DNA of 64,000 nucleotides from Actinopolymorpha rutila (GTDB taxonomy: Bacteria; Actinomycetota; Actinomycetes; Propionibacteriales; Actinopolymorphaceae). The notes under the pieces were generated by a model. The model did no database searches. It was not told the DNA's origin and saw only the letters and a program-made list of their open reading frames with translations. Below, piece after piece: positions 38,628 through 48,424 of this stretch. The stretch lies in the NCBI RefSeq assembly GCF_013407855.1, contig NZ_JACBZH010000001.1:6200001-6264000 (forward strand). The letters run 5' to 3'. The position numbers were made by a program, and so were the translations under genes. Within the stretch, counting starts at the first letter, position 1. Every line of letters begins with the position of its first letter.

Positions 38628-39599
38628 CTATGGTGTGTCGCGGTGCGAGCCGTCGACCGGGACGCCGCGCCCGGACCCGCCGTCGGCATCCGTGGTCAGG
38701 AGATCGTCCGGGAAGGCGTAGAAGCGGAGCGCGACCGCCCGGACCTCGCCGTCGCCGTCCCGTCCGTCCTCGGCTCGGAGGAGCTGGTAGCGGTCCAGCA
38801 GCTCGAGGTACTCGTCGGCGAACCGCCGCAGGTCGGACTGGGACAGCACGAGCCGTGCCCGCGAGCCCTGGGCCCACGGCCCGAACCGCTCCGGATGCCG
38901 GAACGCCCGACGAAACAGCTTCAGCTCGTGCGCGAGTTTCGCGTCCCAGAACGCCTCGAACCGGGGCCGGTCCGCCTCCGCGATCTCCTCCGGTCGCGGG
39001 GCGCGCAGGTTGAGCGGGACGTCCCGCCAGCCCTGCCCGGAAGCCTCGACGTAGCCGGCTCGGGACAGCTCACGCAACGTCGCCCGTACCTCCTCCCGCG
39101 ACAGCTTCGCCGCGGCGGCCAGCTCGTCCGTGGTCATCACCCTCGTGCCCAGCAGGGTGAGCAGGCGCTGCGCGCTCGGGTTGCCCACGATGAGCTCGAT
39201 GTCGCGGACGGTCAGCTCCCGCGAGGCCACGCCCGCGGTGACGATGGTGCGCGCCCGTACGGCCAGCAGGACCGCGATCGGGACCTCGATCAGGACGGCG
39301 GTGCCCAGCGACAGCCACCGGTCGGAGCTGTTCCAGTCGAGTACGACGTCGAACCACGCGTCGCAGCACAGCAGCGCGGCCGTGGCCACCAGGATGGGCA
39401 CCGCCGCGCGGCGACGCCGCCAGCCGAACCACGCCGCCAGGCCGAGAAGGATCACCAGGGCCAGGTCGAAGCCGACCCAGGCCAGCCGCCAGTGCCTGGT
39501 TTGGTACTGGTCGGGCAGGCTCACCAGCAGGAAGCCGATCCAGGGGACGAGGGCGACCGCCGCCACGACGAGGAAGAGGAGCAACGGTCGACGTTTCAC
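38628..39599 (-). CDS. Membrane protein with C-terminal winged-helix domain
   Basis: A 323-aa protein I cannot assign to a named family. The N-terminus has four hydrophobic helices (about 5-27, 38-60, 66-84 and 95-113). After residue ~130 comes a MarR/ArsR-like winged helix: [39 protein letters not shown] charged C-terminal half ([39 protein letters not shown]) follows. So a DNA-binding-like domain appears tied to the membrane. GTG 39599 has a weak ribosome-binding site. The stop lies 28 bp before the glyS ATG, so the two are likely co-transcribed. Confidence 0.7.
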   Translation of the reverse strand: MKRRPLLLFLVVAAVALVPWIGFLLVSLPDQYQTRHWRLAWVGFDLALVILLGLAAWFGWRRRRAAVPILVATAALLCCDAWFDVVLDWNSSDRWLSLGTAVLIEVPIAVLLAVRARTIVTAGVASRELTVRDIELIVGNPSAQRLLTLLGTRVMTTDELAAAAKLSREEVRATLRELSRAGYVEASGQGWRDVPLNLRAPRPEEIAEADRPRFEAFWDAKLAHELKLFRRAFRHPERFGPWAQGSRARLVLSQSDLRRFADEYLELLDRYQLLRAEDGRDGDGEVRAVALRFYAFPDDLLTTDADGGSGRGVPVDGSHRDTP

Positions 39600-39686
39600 G
39601 GGACCACGGTAGGCCGCGAATGCGAATGCCGCTCGCCACGCCGGGCGCGCTCCGCCGGGCCGTCACGTCACGTACATTCACCACGT

Positions 39687-40979
39687 ATGGGACGTCTCGA
39701 ACCACTCGTGGGGCGTGTCGACCTGCGTCCCGCGCAGGACGTGGCTGGACCCCCGGGAACACGCGGACCGGTCGGCGCGGCCGAGCGTCACCTGGCTCCC
39801 GACCTCGCCCGGGGCGCGATGCTGTTGGTCATCGCGCTGGCCAACGCCCCGATCCTGCTGTACGACCGGCCGCTGAGCCTGCGCGGTCACCTCGCCGAGC
39901 CCGGCTGGGCGGACCGGCTGGTGACCTTCGCGACCACGGCGTTCGTCGACGGCCGGGCGTACCCGATGTTCGCCGCGCTGCTCGGCTACGGCGTCGTGTC
40001 CCTCGTCCGCCGGCAACTCGACGCGGGCACGACCCACGCCGCCGTCCGCCGGCTGCTGCGCCGACGGCACCTCGCCCTGCTCGGCATCGGTCTCGTGCAC
40101 GCGGTGGCACTGCTCTCCGGTGACGTCCTCGGCGCGTACGGCCTGGCCGGGCTGGTGATCGTTGCCCTGCTCGCCATGAGCGACGGCCGCCTGCTGCTCA
40201 CCGCCGGGCTGCTCGGGATCCCGTTCCTCGCTGTGGGGGCGACGTACGGCGTGCCACCCGAACCCGGTGTCGCCTACCTGCCGTCGGCCGCCGAGCCTTC
40301 GCCGCTGACAGCCGCCGCGCTCCGCCTGGGCGAGTGGCTGCCGGCCACCCCGGTCAGCGCGCTCGGCATGCTCGTACCCATCTGCCTGGGCGTGTGGGCC
40401 GGCCGGCGCGGATACCTCGACCAGCCGGACCGGGACCAGCAGGACCGGCACGCGCGGACGCTGCGGTGGGCGGCCTGGCTCGGCATCGGCGTGGGCGTGC
40501 TGGGCGGCGTCCCGTTCGCGCTGGTCGTGGCCGGGGTGTGGCCGACCGCCTCGCTGGGCGTCGATCTGGGACTCGCGGTGCTGCACACCGGGACCGGCGT
40601 GGCGGGTGGCCTGGGGCTGGCTGCCCTCGCCGGGCTGGTCGCGGCCCGGACCGCCCGCCGTGGCCGGGACGTCCCGGCGCCGGACCCGGCGCCGGTCCCG
40701 GGGCTGATCTCGGCGCTGATCTCTGGGCTGGCGGCCTGCGGCGCGCGGTCGCTGTCGTGCTACCTCGCCCAGTCGGTCGTCCTGGTCCCGCTGCTGTCGC
40801 CGTGGGCTCTCGGGCTGGGCGCCCGGCTGGGCAGTGCCGCGACGGCTCTGCTGGCCGTGGCGACCTGGCTGGCGACGGTGCTCGGCTCGGCCTGGCTGGC
40901 CCGGCACGGCCGGCGTGGCCCGGCGGAGGTGGTGCTGCGCCGGGTCGTCTACGGCCGGGCCTCCAGCGCCAGGTCGTAG
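39687..40979 (+). CDS. DUF418/DUF1624-like multi-pass membrane protein
   Basis: A 430-aa protein with about 9-10 hydrophobic segments. The start APDLARGAMLLVIALANAPILLYDR and the TFATTAFVDGRAYPMFAALLGYGV segment resemble the DUF418 family (heparan-alpha-glucosaminide acetyltransferase-like or acyltransferase-3-like membrane proteins). The C-terminus ACGARSLSCYLAQSVVLVPLLSPW matches the DUF418 signature (G-x-S-x-Y). Function unknown. ATG 39687 is used; the frame runs much further upstream but there it is antisense to the previous gene. It ends 31 bp inside the convergent GNAT gene. Confidence 0.75.
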   Translation: MGRLEPLVGRVDLRPAQDVAGPPGTRGPVGAAERHLAPDLARGAMLLVIALANAPILLYDRPLSLRGHLAEPGWADRLVTFATTAFVDGRAYPMFAALLGYGVVSLVRRQLDAGTTHAAVRRLLRRRHLALLGIGLVHAVALLSGDVLGAYGLAGLVIVALLAMSDGRLLLTAGLLGIPFLAVGATYGVPPEPGVAYLPSAAEPSPLTAAALRLGEWLPATPVSALGMLVPICLGVWAGRRGYLDQPDRDQQDRHARTLRWAAWLGIGVGVLGGVPFALVVAGVWPTASLGVDLGLAVLHTGTGVAGGLGLAALAGLVAARTARRGRDVPAPDPAPVPGLISALISGLAACGARSLSCYLAQSVVLVPLLSPWALGLGARLGSAATALLAVATWLATVLGSAWLARHGRRGPAEVVLRRVVYGRASSARS

Positions 40980-41962
40980 TTGACCCACTCCCGCCGGGTG
41001 CGGAAGCCGAGGCGTTCGTACAGACCGAGGGCGCCGGTCGGGTTGACCGAGTCCACCCCGAGCGAGGCCTCGTCGAACCCGGCGTCACGGGCCGCGACCA
41101 GGGTGCGGCTGAGCAGCGCGCGGGCGGCGCCGCGGCCGCGGTACTCCCGCCGGGTGCCGACCTGACCGATGTAACAGTCACGGACGCCGGTGGCGGCGGT
41201 GTCGGCTTCGTACTCGTAGCTGAGGACGTACGACGCGATCCGGTCCCCGTCCAGCAGCAGGTGGGACGTCGCGCCCCGGAACGACCGCGACCCGGTCATC
41301 CAGATCCGCCACACCTCCTCGTCCCGCGGCTGGAAACCCCAGTGGTCGAGGAACGCCTCGTTGTGCGCGGCTCGCAGCGCGGCGTCGAGGTCGGGCCGGA
41401 ACGTGGTGAGCGTGAGGCCTTCGGGGATCTCCGCGGCCGGGATGGGTTCGGCCAGCACGCGCTGCATCCCGAAGAAGTAGCGGGCGGGCGCGAAGCCGGC
41501 CCGCTCCAGCATCGTGCGCGCACCGGTGTTGCCGGCACCGGTCCCGGTGGTGAGCAGCCCCGGCACCTCGGGGTTCTTCTGCGTGTGCGCCTGCCGGCCG
41601 CGGTCGCACATCCAGTCCACCAGCCGCGTGCCGAGGCCGCGGCGCCGCCACAACGGGTGCACCGCGCCTTCCAGCCGGATCCGGTCCGTCTCCTGGGCGC
41701 CCGACCGGGCGTGCACCACGGCGTAGCCGACCATCTGCTCGCCGTCCCACAGCGCGCGGGTGTCGTCGGCGGCGCTGAGCGTGGCGTCGGACATCTCCTC
41801 GGCGAGGTCCTCCGCGTCGTAGTGCTCGCCCTGGTCGTCCACGATCTCCACGGCCCGCAGCAGCTCCACCCAGGCGGGCAGGTCGCCGGAGCCGATCGGC
41901 CGGGCCGAGAGGTCGTCCCAGCCCCGCTTCGGTCCGGCCTCGGTGGGTACGTCGGCGTTCAT
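40949..41962 (-). CDS. Double-GNAT acetyltransferase (mycothiol-synthase-like layout)
   Basis: A 337-aa protein with two GNAT domains. The first has LEGAVHPLWRRRGLGTRLVDWM and the second VGTRREYRGRGAARALLSR and LGVDSVNPTGALGLYERLGF. MshD, which makes mycothiol, has this tandem layout, but many other actinobacterial GNAT proteins do as well and I do not see decisive MshD features. ATG 41962 is chosen because the upstream 10 codons are unconserved. Convergent with the DUF418-like gene, overlapping it by 31 bp. Confidence 0.8.
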   Translation of the reverse strand: MNADVPTEAGPKRGWDDLSARPIGSGDLPAWVELLRAVEIVDDQGEHYDAEDLAEEMSDATLSAADDTRALWDGEQMVGYAVVHARSGAQETDRIRLEGAVHPLWRRRGLGTRLVDWMCDRGRQAHTQKNPEVPGLLTTGTGAGNTGARTMLERAGFAPARYFFGMQRVLAEPIPAAEIPEGLTLTTFRPDLDAALRAAHNEAFLDHWGFQPRDEEVWRIWMTGSRSFRGATSHLLLDGDRIASYVLSYEYEADTAATGVRDCYIGQVGTRREYRGRGAARALLSRTLVAARDAGFDEASLGVDSVNPTGALGLYERLGFRTRREWVNYDLALEARP

Positions 41963-42115
41963 GGTCGGCAGGGTACGGCCGCGCGCCCCCACCGGGCGCG
42001 GGGTTTTCCGCTTGCCGCGGCCCCGACCGGCCTACAGTCCACACGGACTGTCCGTACGTCTTCGGAGCGCGGACTGGCAGACCGGCTCCGGCTTGATGTC
42101 AACTATGAGTTGGCG

Positions 42116-42241
42116 ATGCGGGAGGCCGAGCCGGCGCGGACCGCCGCGCTCGCCGACGACATCGAACGCGGCACCGTCGAGTGGCCCACCGAAACCGATC
42201 CGGAAACCGACGATCCGGAAACCGAGGAGACGACCGGATGA
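42116..42241 (+). CDS. Small acidic ORF coupled to exporter (41 aa)
   Basis: From ATG 42116 the frame encodes 41 acidic residues (MREAEPARTAALADDIERGT, then a Thr/Glu/Asp/Pro-rich tail). Its stop overlaps the DHA2 exporter ATG by 4 bp (ATGA), the same coupling seen across this chromosome. No known family. The codon third positions are GC-rich as in neighbours. It could be a leader ORF or the degraded 3' end of a regulator gene. Not certain to be expressed. Confidence 0.35.
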   Translation: MREAEPARTAALADDIERGTVEWPTETDPETDDPETEETTG

Positions 42242-43941
42242 ACGGATCGAACGCGAGACACTCCGCAGCCAGCGGGGCAGGCGGGTCGGCCGGTGGACCC
42301 AACGGACCCGGTGGCGCGTCCGGCGAGGTGGACAGGCCCTGGCCGGCCCTGGCCGCCCTGTGCGCGGGCTTCTTCATGATCATGCTGGACACCACGATCG
42401 TGAACATCGCGATCCCGGCCATGATCAGGGGCCTGAACGCCAGCCTGTCCGAGGTCATCTGGATCAACAGCGTCTACCTGCTCACCTACGCCGTACCGCT
42501 GCTGCTCACCGGACGGCTCGGCGACCGGTTCGGACCGAAGCGGCTCTTCCTCGGCGGGCTGGTCGTCTTCACCCTGGCCTCGGCCGCCTGTGGGTTCGCC
42601 GGCAGCGCTGCCGTGCTGATCGCGGCCCGGGCGGTTCAGGGTCTCGGCGCGGCCGCGATGACGCCGCAGACGATGGCGTTCATCACCCGGCTGTTCCCGC
42701 CCAGCAAGCGGGGCGCCCCGATGGGTCTGTGGGGCGCGGTGGCCGGCGTCGCCACCATCACCGGCCCACTGCTCGGCGGGGTCCTCGTCCAGACGCTCGG
42801 CTGGGAGTGGATCTTCTTCGTCAACGTGCCGATCGGCGTCCTCGCCATCACGGCGACGATCTTCCTCGTGCCGGACTGGCAACCGCGGCACAGCCACCGC
42901 TTCGACCCGATCGGCATCGCGCTCAGCAGCGTCGGGCTCTTCTGCGTGGTCTTCGGGCTGCAGGAGGGTCAGCGCTACGACTGGGGCACGATCGCCGGCC
43001 CGGTCACCGTGCCCGAGATCATCGGCGCGGGCGTACTCCTGCTGGTGGCGTTCGTGGTGTGGCAGCGGGTCAACCGGAACGAGCCACTGCTGCCGTTGGG
43101 GGTGTTCGGGCACCGCAACTTCTCCATGTCGAACCTCGCCAACATCACCGTGGGCTTCACGATGGCGGGGATGTTCCTGCCGCTGGTGATCTACATCCAG
43201 TCGGTGCTGGGCTACTCCGCGATCATGTCCGGGCTGATCACCGCGCCGTTGTCGTTCGTGTCCGGGCTGGTCGCGCCGTTCGCGGGGCGGATGTCGGACC
43301 GGATCAGCGGGAAGTGGATCGTCGCCGGCGGCATCGCGACGTTCGCGCTCGGCATCTTGATGCTGACCATGCTGGCGCGCTACGACAGCACCGGCTGGAC
43401 GTTCACGCCGGCCTTCGTGGTCGCCGGACTCGGTGTCGGCTGCATCTTCTCCCCGCTGGCCAACCTCGCCACCTCGGGCCTGGACCCGCGGCTGATCGGC
43501 GCCGGCTCGGGGATCTTCAACACCTCCCGGCAGGTCGGCAGCGTGATCGGGAGCGCCGCCATCGGGGTACTGCTGCAGGCCCGGCTCGCCGTCGAGCTAC
43601 CGGCCCAGGCGGCGGCCGCTGCCGCGAAGCTGCCCGCCCCCTACCGCGGGCAGTTCGAGCAGGGTTTCGCCAAGGCTGCTGCCGGCAACGGCGACTTCTC
43701 CGCCGCCGCCCGGACCCCGCTGCCGCCCGGCATCCCGGCCGCCGTTGCCGACCAGTTGCGCCGGCTCGGCGCGAGCGTGTTCGACCACGCGTTCACGGCC
43801 GCGATGCGGACCACGCTGCTGCTCCCGGTGGTCGTACTCGCCGCCGGTGTGGTCGCGTGCCTGGCGATGCGCCCGCGCGCCCACGCGGCCGGGCGGCACC
43901 GGGCGACCAGCGAGGCCGACGCACCGGCCCGCTCGAGGTGA
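42238..43941 (+). CDS. DHA2-family MFS multidrug exporter
   Basis: A 567-aa transporter with 14 hydrophobic segments. It has the DHA2 motif LDTTIVNIAIPAM in TM1, motif A TGRLGDRFGPKRLF, motif B AARAVQGLGAA, and motif C VATITGPLLGGVLVQTLGWEWIFFVNVP in TM5. These drug/H+ antiporters (EmrB/QacA type) export lipophilic or cationic compounds; the substrate is not predictable. A Gly/Ser/Asn-rich 35-residue start precedes TM1. It overlaps the small ORF upstream and the phosphoribosyltransferase downstream by 4 bp each. No TetR/MarR regulator lies beside it. Confidence 0.92.
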   Translation: MNGSNARHSAASGAGGSAGGPNGPGGASGEVDRPWPALAALCAGFFMIMLDTTIVNIAIPAMIRGLNASLSEVIWINSVYLLTYAVPLLLTGRLGDRFGPKRLFLGGLVVFTLASAACGFAGSAAVLIAARAVQGLGAAAMTPQTMAFITRLFPPSKRGAPMGLWGAVAGVATITGPLLGGVLVQTLGWEWIFFVNVPIGVLAITATIFLVPDWQPRHSHRFDPIGIALSSVGLFCVVFGLQEGQRYDWGTIAGPVTVPEIIGAGVLLLVAFVVWQRVNRNEPLLPLGVFGHRNFSMSNLANITVGFTMAGMFLPLVIYIQSVLGYSAIMSGLITAPLSFVSGLVAPFAGRMSDRISGKWIVAGGIATFALGILMLTMLARYDSTGWTFTPAFVVAGLGVGCIFSPLANLATSGLDPRLIGAGSGIFNTSRQVGSVIGSAAIGVLLQARLAVELPAQAAAAAAKLPAPYRGQFEQGFAKAAAGNGDFSAAARTPLPPGIPAAVADQLRRLGASVFDHAFTAAMRTTLLLPVVVLAAGVVACLAMRPRAHAAGRHRATSEADAPARSR

Positions 43942-44564
43942 GCACCGGCGACGATCACCGGATGATCGATCCCACCGAGGCCGACCACCTGCTGAGCCTC
44001 ACCGGTGCGCGGACGGGCCACTTCGGCCTGGAGTCGGGCTTCCACGGCGACGTCTGGCTGGACGACCTGGACGGAATCTTCCGGCGGCCGGGCGATCTCG
44101 CGCCCCACGTGGCGGCCCTTGCCGGCCGACTCCGGGCGTACGACCCGGGTGCGGTCTGTGGCCCGCTCACCGGCGGCGCCTTCCTCGCACAACTCCTCGC
44201 GCGCGAGCTCGACGTGGAGTTCTGCTGGACGGAGCGAGCGCGCGCACCCGAGTCCGGCGTGCTCTTCTCCGCGGAGTACGCCCTGCCGGACGGCACTTCC
44301 CTGGCGGGTCGCCGGGTCGCGGTCGTCGACGACGTGGTCAACGCCGGTTCGGCGGTACGCGCGACCCTGGACAGCGTGACGGCCGGCGGCGGGGAGCCAG
44401 TGGTGGTGGGTGCGCTGCTCCTCCTCGGGCCGCCGGACAGCCGGCCGACGAGCTTCGGCCGGTGCCGCGTCGAGGCGCTCGCCCAGGCCGACAGCAACCT
44501 GTGGGAGCCGGCGGCGTGCCCGCGCTGCGCCGCCGGCGAGCCGCTCACCGCCCTGCCGACCTGA
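43938..44564 (+). CDS. Orotate-phosphoribosyltransferase-like protein
   Basis: A 208-aa type I phosphoribosyltransferase-like protein. The PRPP-binding motif is VAVVDDVVNAGSA (about residues 127-139), and the N-terminal ESGFHGDVWLDDLDGIF replaces the usual OPRTase SGxxSxxYxD region. The C-terminus has a CPRC pair (PAACPRCAAGEPL) that might bind metal. Likely acts on PRPP and a nitrogen base, but not a canonical PyrE. Start: GTG 43938 overlaps the exporter stop; ATG 43962 is an alternative giving 200 aa. Confidence 0.78.
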   Translation: MSTGDDHRMIDPTEADHLLSLTGARTGHFGLESGFHGDVWLDDLDGIFRRPGDLAPHVAALAGRLRAYDPGAVCGPLTGGAFLAQLLARELDVEFCWTERARAPESGVLFSAEYALPDGTSLAGRRVAVVDDVVNAGSAVRATLDSVTAGGGEPVVVGALLLLGPPDSRPTSFGRCRVEALAQADSNLWEPAACPRCAAGEPLTALPT

Positions 44565-44596
44565 CCGGGCCAGGGCCCTGGGTCGGACGCCGGGAA

Positions 44597-45118
44597 CTAG
44601 CGGCCGGTGCCGCCGTAGACGACGGCCTCGACCTCGGTGGCGTCCAGGTCGAACGCGTGGTGGGCCGCCGCCACCGCGGCGTCCACTCCGTCCTCGTCGA
44701 CCACGACCGACACCCGGATCTCGGAGGTGGAGATCATCTCGATGTTGACGCCCGCCTCCGAGATCGCCTGGAAGAACCGCGCCGCCACCCCGGGGTTGGT
44801 GCGCATCCCGGCGCCGATCAGCGACACCTTGCCGATCCGGTCGTCGTAGAGCAGCTGCTCGTACCCCACGGTGTCCTTGATCTTGGCCAGCGACGTCATC
44901 GCCTGCTGGCCGTCGACGCGGGGCAGGCTGAAGGAGATGTCGGTACGGCCGGTGGCCACGCCGGAGACGTTCTGGACGATCATGTCGATGTTGATCTCGG
45001 CGTCGGCCAGCGTCTTGAAGATGTGCGCCGCCTCGCCCACCTTGTCGGGGACGGCCACCACCGTGATCTTCGCCTCGGTGCGGTCGTGCGAGACCCCGGA
45101 AATGATCGGTTGTTCCAT
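44597..45118 (-). CDS. lysC: Aspartate kinase beta (regulatory) subunit from internal start
   Basis: Inside lysC, codon 267 is an ATG (45118) with GAGGAGG six bases upstream on the coding strand, a near-perfect ribosome-binding site. The 173-aa product ([20 protein letters not shown]) equals the two ACT domains and corresponds to the separately translated beta subunit of Corynebacterium and Bacillus aspartokinases. Alpha2beta2 enzyme with concerted lysine/threonine inhibition is the expected outcome (family knowledge). Confidence 0.8.
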   Translation of the reverse strand: MEQPIISGVSHDRTEAKITVVAVPDKVGEAAHIFKTLADAEINIDMIVQNVSGVATGRTDISFSLPRVDGQQAMTSLAKIKDTVGYEQLLYDDRIGKVSLIGAGMRTNPGVAARFFQAISEAGVNIEMISTSEIRVSVVVDEDGVDAAVAAAHHAFDLDATEVEAVVYGGTGR

Positions 45119-45916
45119 CTCGGCCTCCTCGGTGGGGTCCGGTGTGTCGGTGACATGGGCGCGCCGGGCGGTCTCGACGACCTCCGGATCGGCGACCCAG
45201 GTGCCGACCTTGTTGCTGAACGACGACCTGACGTGGATCGGAATCTGGTAGCGGCGGGCGTACTCCACACACCGCAGGTGCAGGATCTTGGAGCCGCAGG
45301 CCGCCATCTCCAGCATCTCGGAGTAGCTGATGCGCGGGATCCGGCGGGCGGTCGGCACGATCCTCGGGTCGGCGGTAAAAACCCCGTCGACGTCGGTGTA
45401 GATCTCGCACACGTCGGCGCCCATCGAGGCGGCCAGCGCCACCGCGGTGGTGTCGGAGCCGCCGCGGCCGAGAGTGGTGATCTCCTTGGTGTCCTGGGAG
45501 ACGCCCTGGAAGCCGGCCACGATCGCGATCGCGCCCTCGTCCAGCGCCTGCCGGATCCGCCCCGGCGTGACGTCGATGATCTTGGCGCGCCCGTGTTGGG
45601 AGGTGGTGAGCACGCCGGCCTGGCTGCCCGTGTAGGACTTCGCCACCTGGCCCAACTGCGCGATCGCCATCGCCAGCAGGGCCATCGAGATCCGCTCACC
45701 CGCGGTGAGCAGCATGTCGAACTCCCGCGGCGGCGGGAGCGGGGTCACCTGCTGAGCGAGATCGGTGAGTTCGTCGGTCGTGTCGCCCATGGCCGAGACG
45801 ACCACGACGACGTCGTGGCCGGCCTTCTTGGTCGCCACAATGCGTTGCGCGACTCGCTTGATGCCTTGGGCATCGGCCACCGACGACCCGCCGTACTTCT
45901 GCACGACAAGGCCCAC
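44597..45916 (-). CDS. lysC: Aspartate kinase (alpha subunit)
   Basis: A 439-aa aspartokinase, the first step of the lysine/threonine/methionine/diaminopimelate pathway. The kinase domain has [11 protein letters not shown] at the start and [20 protein letters not shown]. Two ACT domains close the protein ([21 protein letters not shown] and [20 protein letters not shown]), which bind lysine/threonine for feedback control. GTG 45916 gives the family start. The regulatory half can also be made separately (see next entry). No asd gene follows, unlike in corynebacteria. Confidence 0.96.
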   Translation of the reverse strand: MGLVVQKYGGSSVADAQGIKRVAQRIVATKKAGHDVVVVVSAMGDTTDELTDLAQQVTPLPPPREFDMLLTAGERISMALLAMAIAQLGQVAKSYTGSQAGVLTTSQHGRAKIIDVTPGRIRQALDEGAIAIVAGFQGVSQDTKEITTLGRGGSDTTAVALAASMGADVCEIYTDVDGVFTADPRIVPTARRIPRISYSEMLEMAACGSKILHLRCVEYARRYQIPIHVRSSFSNKVGTWVADPEVVETARRAHVTDTPDPTEEAEMEQPIISGVSHDRTEAKITVVAVPDKVGEAAHIFKTLADAEINIDMIVQNVSGVATGRTDISFSLPRVDGQQAMTSLAKIKDTVGYEQLLYDDRIGKVSLIGAGMRTNPGVAARFFQAISEAGVNIEMISTSEIRVSVVVDEDGVDAAVAAAHHAFDLDATEVEAVVYGGTGR

Positions 45917-46137
45917 GGGACGCTCCTGCTCAGCGGATAGGACTCCCGCACCGGTAGGGCACCGGCCGGGACGGCGGCGTGCGCGGCACCACCGGTCTGC
46001 TGACCGGGGCCGGTCACGGCGGACAGTCTAGCGAGCTGCCCACCAGGCGGTCAGGGCGTCCAAATGTCGAGAGTGCCCAGAGGTACGGGACACAGGGCGG
46101 CGGCCGCGATCGACAGGGCGGGACAGCAGGCACGTCC

Positions 46138-46143
46138 TAGGAT
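46138..46143 (+). promoter_or_regulatory. -10-like TAGGAT giving a likely leaderless transcript
   Basis: TAGGAT ends 6 nt before the GTG of the next gene, the spacing at which transcription would begin at the start codon itself. No ribosome-binding site is visible before that GTG. No clear -35 element. Confidence 0.4.
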
Positions 46144-46149
46144 GCCTGC

Positions 46150-47076
46150 GTGACGACCACCGCCCCCCGGCGCACGGCCGCCGCCCCGGCCCCGCCCGGG
46201 CGGCTACGCGGGCTCGTCCGCACCTGCCGGCCCCGGCAGTGGGTCAAGAACCTCCTGGTGCTGGCCGCCCCGGCGGCGGCCGGCGTCCTCGGCCGGCCGA
46301 GCGCGGTGCTCGACGTCGCGCTGGCGTTCGTCGCCTTCTGCCTGGCGGCCAGCGGCACCTACCTCGTCAACGACGCCCGCGACGCGGTGGCCGACCGGGT
46401 GCACCCGCGCAAGCGCAGCCGTCCGGTGGCCGCCGGGATCGTGCCCGTCGGACTCGCGTACGCGCTGGGTGTCACGTTCCTGGTACTCGCGGTCGCGTTG
46501 TCCCTGCTCACCGGCGGCTGGGAGCTGGCCGCGGTGATCGCCGCGTACGTCGCCCTCACCACCGCCTACTCGCTGAGCCTGAAGCACGTGGCGATCGTCG
46601 ACCTGGTGAGCGTCGCCGCGGGATTCGTGCTGCGGTCCGTCGCGGGCGCGGCGGCGGTACACGTCGAGGTGTCCAGCTGGTTCCTCACCGTGGCCACCCT
46701 GGGGTCACTGTTCGTGGTCGCCTGCAAGCGGGAGGCGGAGCTGCGCAACGCCGGCCTGCGCAACCCCGAGCTCGGCGAGTCCCGGCTCACGCTGCGCCAC
46801 TACACCCGGGAGTTCCTCGGCTACGTCCGGGCCACCACGTCCGGGGCCCTGCTGGTGGCGTACTGCCTGTGGGCGTTCGAACTCCACGAGGGGCTGTCGA
46901 AGGTCGCGTTCGGGCTGTCGATCGTGCCGTTCGCGGTGGGGATCCTGCGGTACGCGATGCTGGTCGACGGCGGTTCGGGCGAGGCGCCGGAGGAGATCGT
47001 CTTCGACGACCGGATGCTGCTGGTGTCCGGGCTGCTCGTGGTCGCCTGCCTCGGAGTGGGTGTCTATGCGTTCTGA
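46150..47076 (+). CDS. ubiA: Decaprenyl-phosphate phosphoribosyltransferase-like UbiA protein
   Basis: A 308-aa membrane protein of the UbiA superfamily with ~8-9 helices. The first Asp-rich motif is [20 protein letters not shown], with HPRKRSRP typical of the DPPR synthase (Rv3806c) subgroup; the second loop is [13 protein letters not shown]. It should join PRPP and decaprenyl phosphate to give the 5-phosphoribosyl lipid, the first committed step to decaprenylphosphoryl arabinose. dprE1 follows with an 11-bp overlap and dprE2 lies just beyond. GTG 46150 is probably leaderless. Confidence 0.9.
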   Translation: MTTTAPRRTAAAPAPPGRLRGLVRTCRPRQWVKNLLVLAAPAAAGVLGRPSAVLDVALAFVAFCLAASGTYLVNDARDAVADRVHPRKRSRPVAAGIVPVGLAYALGVTFLVLAVALSLLTGGWELAAVIAAYVALTTAYSLSLKHVAIVDLVSVAAGFVLRSVAGAAAVHVEVSSWFLTVATLGSLFVVACKREAELRNAGLRNPELGESRLTLRHYTREFLGYVRATTSGALLVAYCLWAFELHEGLSKVAFGLSIVPFAVGILRYAMLVDGGSGEAPEEIVFDDRMLLVSGLLVVACLGVGVYAF

Positions 47077-48424
47077 GGAACCGCGGCTGCTCACCGGCTG
47101 GGGGCGTACGTCCCCCACGGCCGCGCGGGTGCTGCGTCCCCGGTCGGCGGAGGAGGTGGCCGCCGCCCTGGCCGACCCGCCCGGGCGGGGGGTGATCGCC
47201 CGCGGTCTCGGCCGCTCCTACGGCGACGCCGCCCAGGACGCCGGCGGCCTGGTCCTCGACTGCACCGGCCTCGCGCCGTCGCGCACCATCGACGCCGAGC
47301 ACGGCATCGTCAGCGCGTCCGCCGGGCTGAGCCTGGACCAGCTGATGCGCGACCTGCTGCCGCTCGGCTGGTTCGTCCCGGTGACCCCGGGCACCCGGCA
47401 CGTCACCGTGGGCGGGGCCGTCGCCGCCGACGTGCACGGCAAGAACCACCACGTCGACGGCTCGTTCGGCTCGGCCCTGGTCGACCTCACCCTGGCGCTG
47501 CCCGGCGGCAAGCTCGTCGTCGTCACACCCGAGAACGACCCGGAGCTGTTCTGGGCGACCGTCGGCGGGATGGGGCTGACCGGGGTGGTCACGGCCGCGA
47601 CGTTCCGGTGCCTGCCGGTACGCACGTCCCGCATGGTCGTGGACACCGAGCGCGCCGCCGACCTCGACGAGGCGCTCGCGGTGATGGCCGGCACCGACGA
47701 CCGGTACCACTACACCGTCGCCTGGATCGACCTGCTGGCCCGCGGCGCCGCGACCGGCCGCAGCGTGCTGACCCGGGGATCGCACGCCGACCCCGACCTG
47801 CTCGGGCGCTCGGCGGCCCGGGACCCGCTGGGGTTCGCGCCGCGCTCGCCGCTGGCCGCCCCGCCGTGGGTACCGTCCGGACTGCTCAACCGGGCCTCGG
47901 TACGGGCGTTCAACGAACTGTGGTTCCGGAAGGCGCCGCGCGAGCGCCGTGGCGAGGTCACCTCGATCCCTTCCTTCTTCCACCCGCTGGACGGGGTGCG
48001 GGGGTGGAACCGGCTGTACGGGCGGCACGGGTTCGTGCAGTACCAACTGGTGGTTCCGTTCGGCGCCGAGGACACGCTGCGCTCGGTCGTACGGGATCTG
48101 TCCCAGGCGGGGGTGGCGTCGTTCCTGGCCGTCCTGAAGCGGTTCGGCCCGGGCAACCCCGCGCCGATGTCGTTCCCGATGCCCGGCTGGACGCTGGCCC
48201 TGGACATCCCGCTCGGCGACCGGCGGCTGCCGGACATGCTGCGCGACCTCGACCTGCGGGTGGTCGGCGCCGGTGGGCGCGTCTACCTCGCCAAGGACTC
48301 CACCCTGCGCACCGACCTGCTGCCCGCGATGTATCCGCGGCTGCCCGCCTGGCGGGCGGTCCGGGCGCGGGTCGACCCGGACGGCGTGCTGCGTTCCGAC
48401 CTCGCCCGGCGGCTCGGGCTGTGA
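47066..48424 (+). CDS. dprE1: Decaprenylphosphoryl-beta-D-ribose oxidase
   Basis: A 452-aa FAD-binding (VAO-type) oxidoreductase that oxidises the C2' of decaprenylphosphoryl ribose. FAD-binding parts are [17 protein letters not shown] and [21 protein letters not shown]. The C-terminal substrate part ends [11 protein letters not shown] with K410, the counterpart of M. tuberculosis K418. At the position of Cys387 of M. tuberculosis DprE1 (the benzothiazinone target) this protein has Ala378 ([10 protein letters not shown]). ATG 47066 is 9 nt after GGAG; GTG 47060 is too close. Confidence 0.93.
   Translation: MRSEEPRLLTGWGRTSPTAARVLRPRSAEEVAAALADPPGRGVIARGLGRSYGDAAQDAGGLVLDCTGLAPSRTIDAEHGIVSASAGLSLDQLMRDLLPLGWFVPVTPGTRHVTVGGAVAADVHGKNHHVDGSFGSALVDLTLALPGGKLVVVTPENDPELFWATVGGMGLTGVVTAATFRCLPVRTSRMVVDTERAADLDEALAVMAGTDDRYHYTVAWIDLLARGAATGRSVLTRGSHADPDLLGRSAARDPLGFAPRSPLAAPPWVPSGLLNRASVRAFNELWFRKAPRERRGEVTSIPSFFHPLDGVRGWNRLYGRHGFVQYQLVVPFGAEDTLRSVVRDLSQAGVASFLAVLKRFGPGNPAPMSFPMPGWTLALDIPLGDRRLPDMLRDLDLRVVGAGGRVYLAKDSTLRTDLLPAMYPRLPAWRAVRARVDPDGVLRSDLARRLGL

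Noticed and set aside
44570-44581. CCAGGGCCCTGG palindrome between the PRTase and lysC
   Set aside because: A perfect 12-bp palindrome without loop or T-tract; expected by chance in such GC-rich DNA, no further support.
45917-46149. Possible lysine riboswitch upstream of lysC
   Set aside because: The 233 bp upstream shows only short GC-rich complementarities and no recognisable lysine-riboswitch core.
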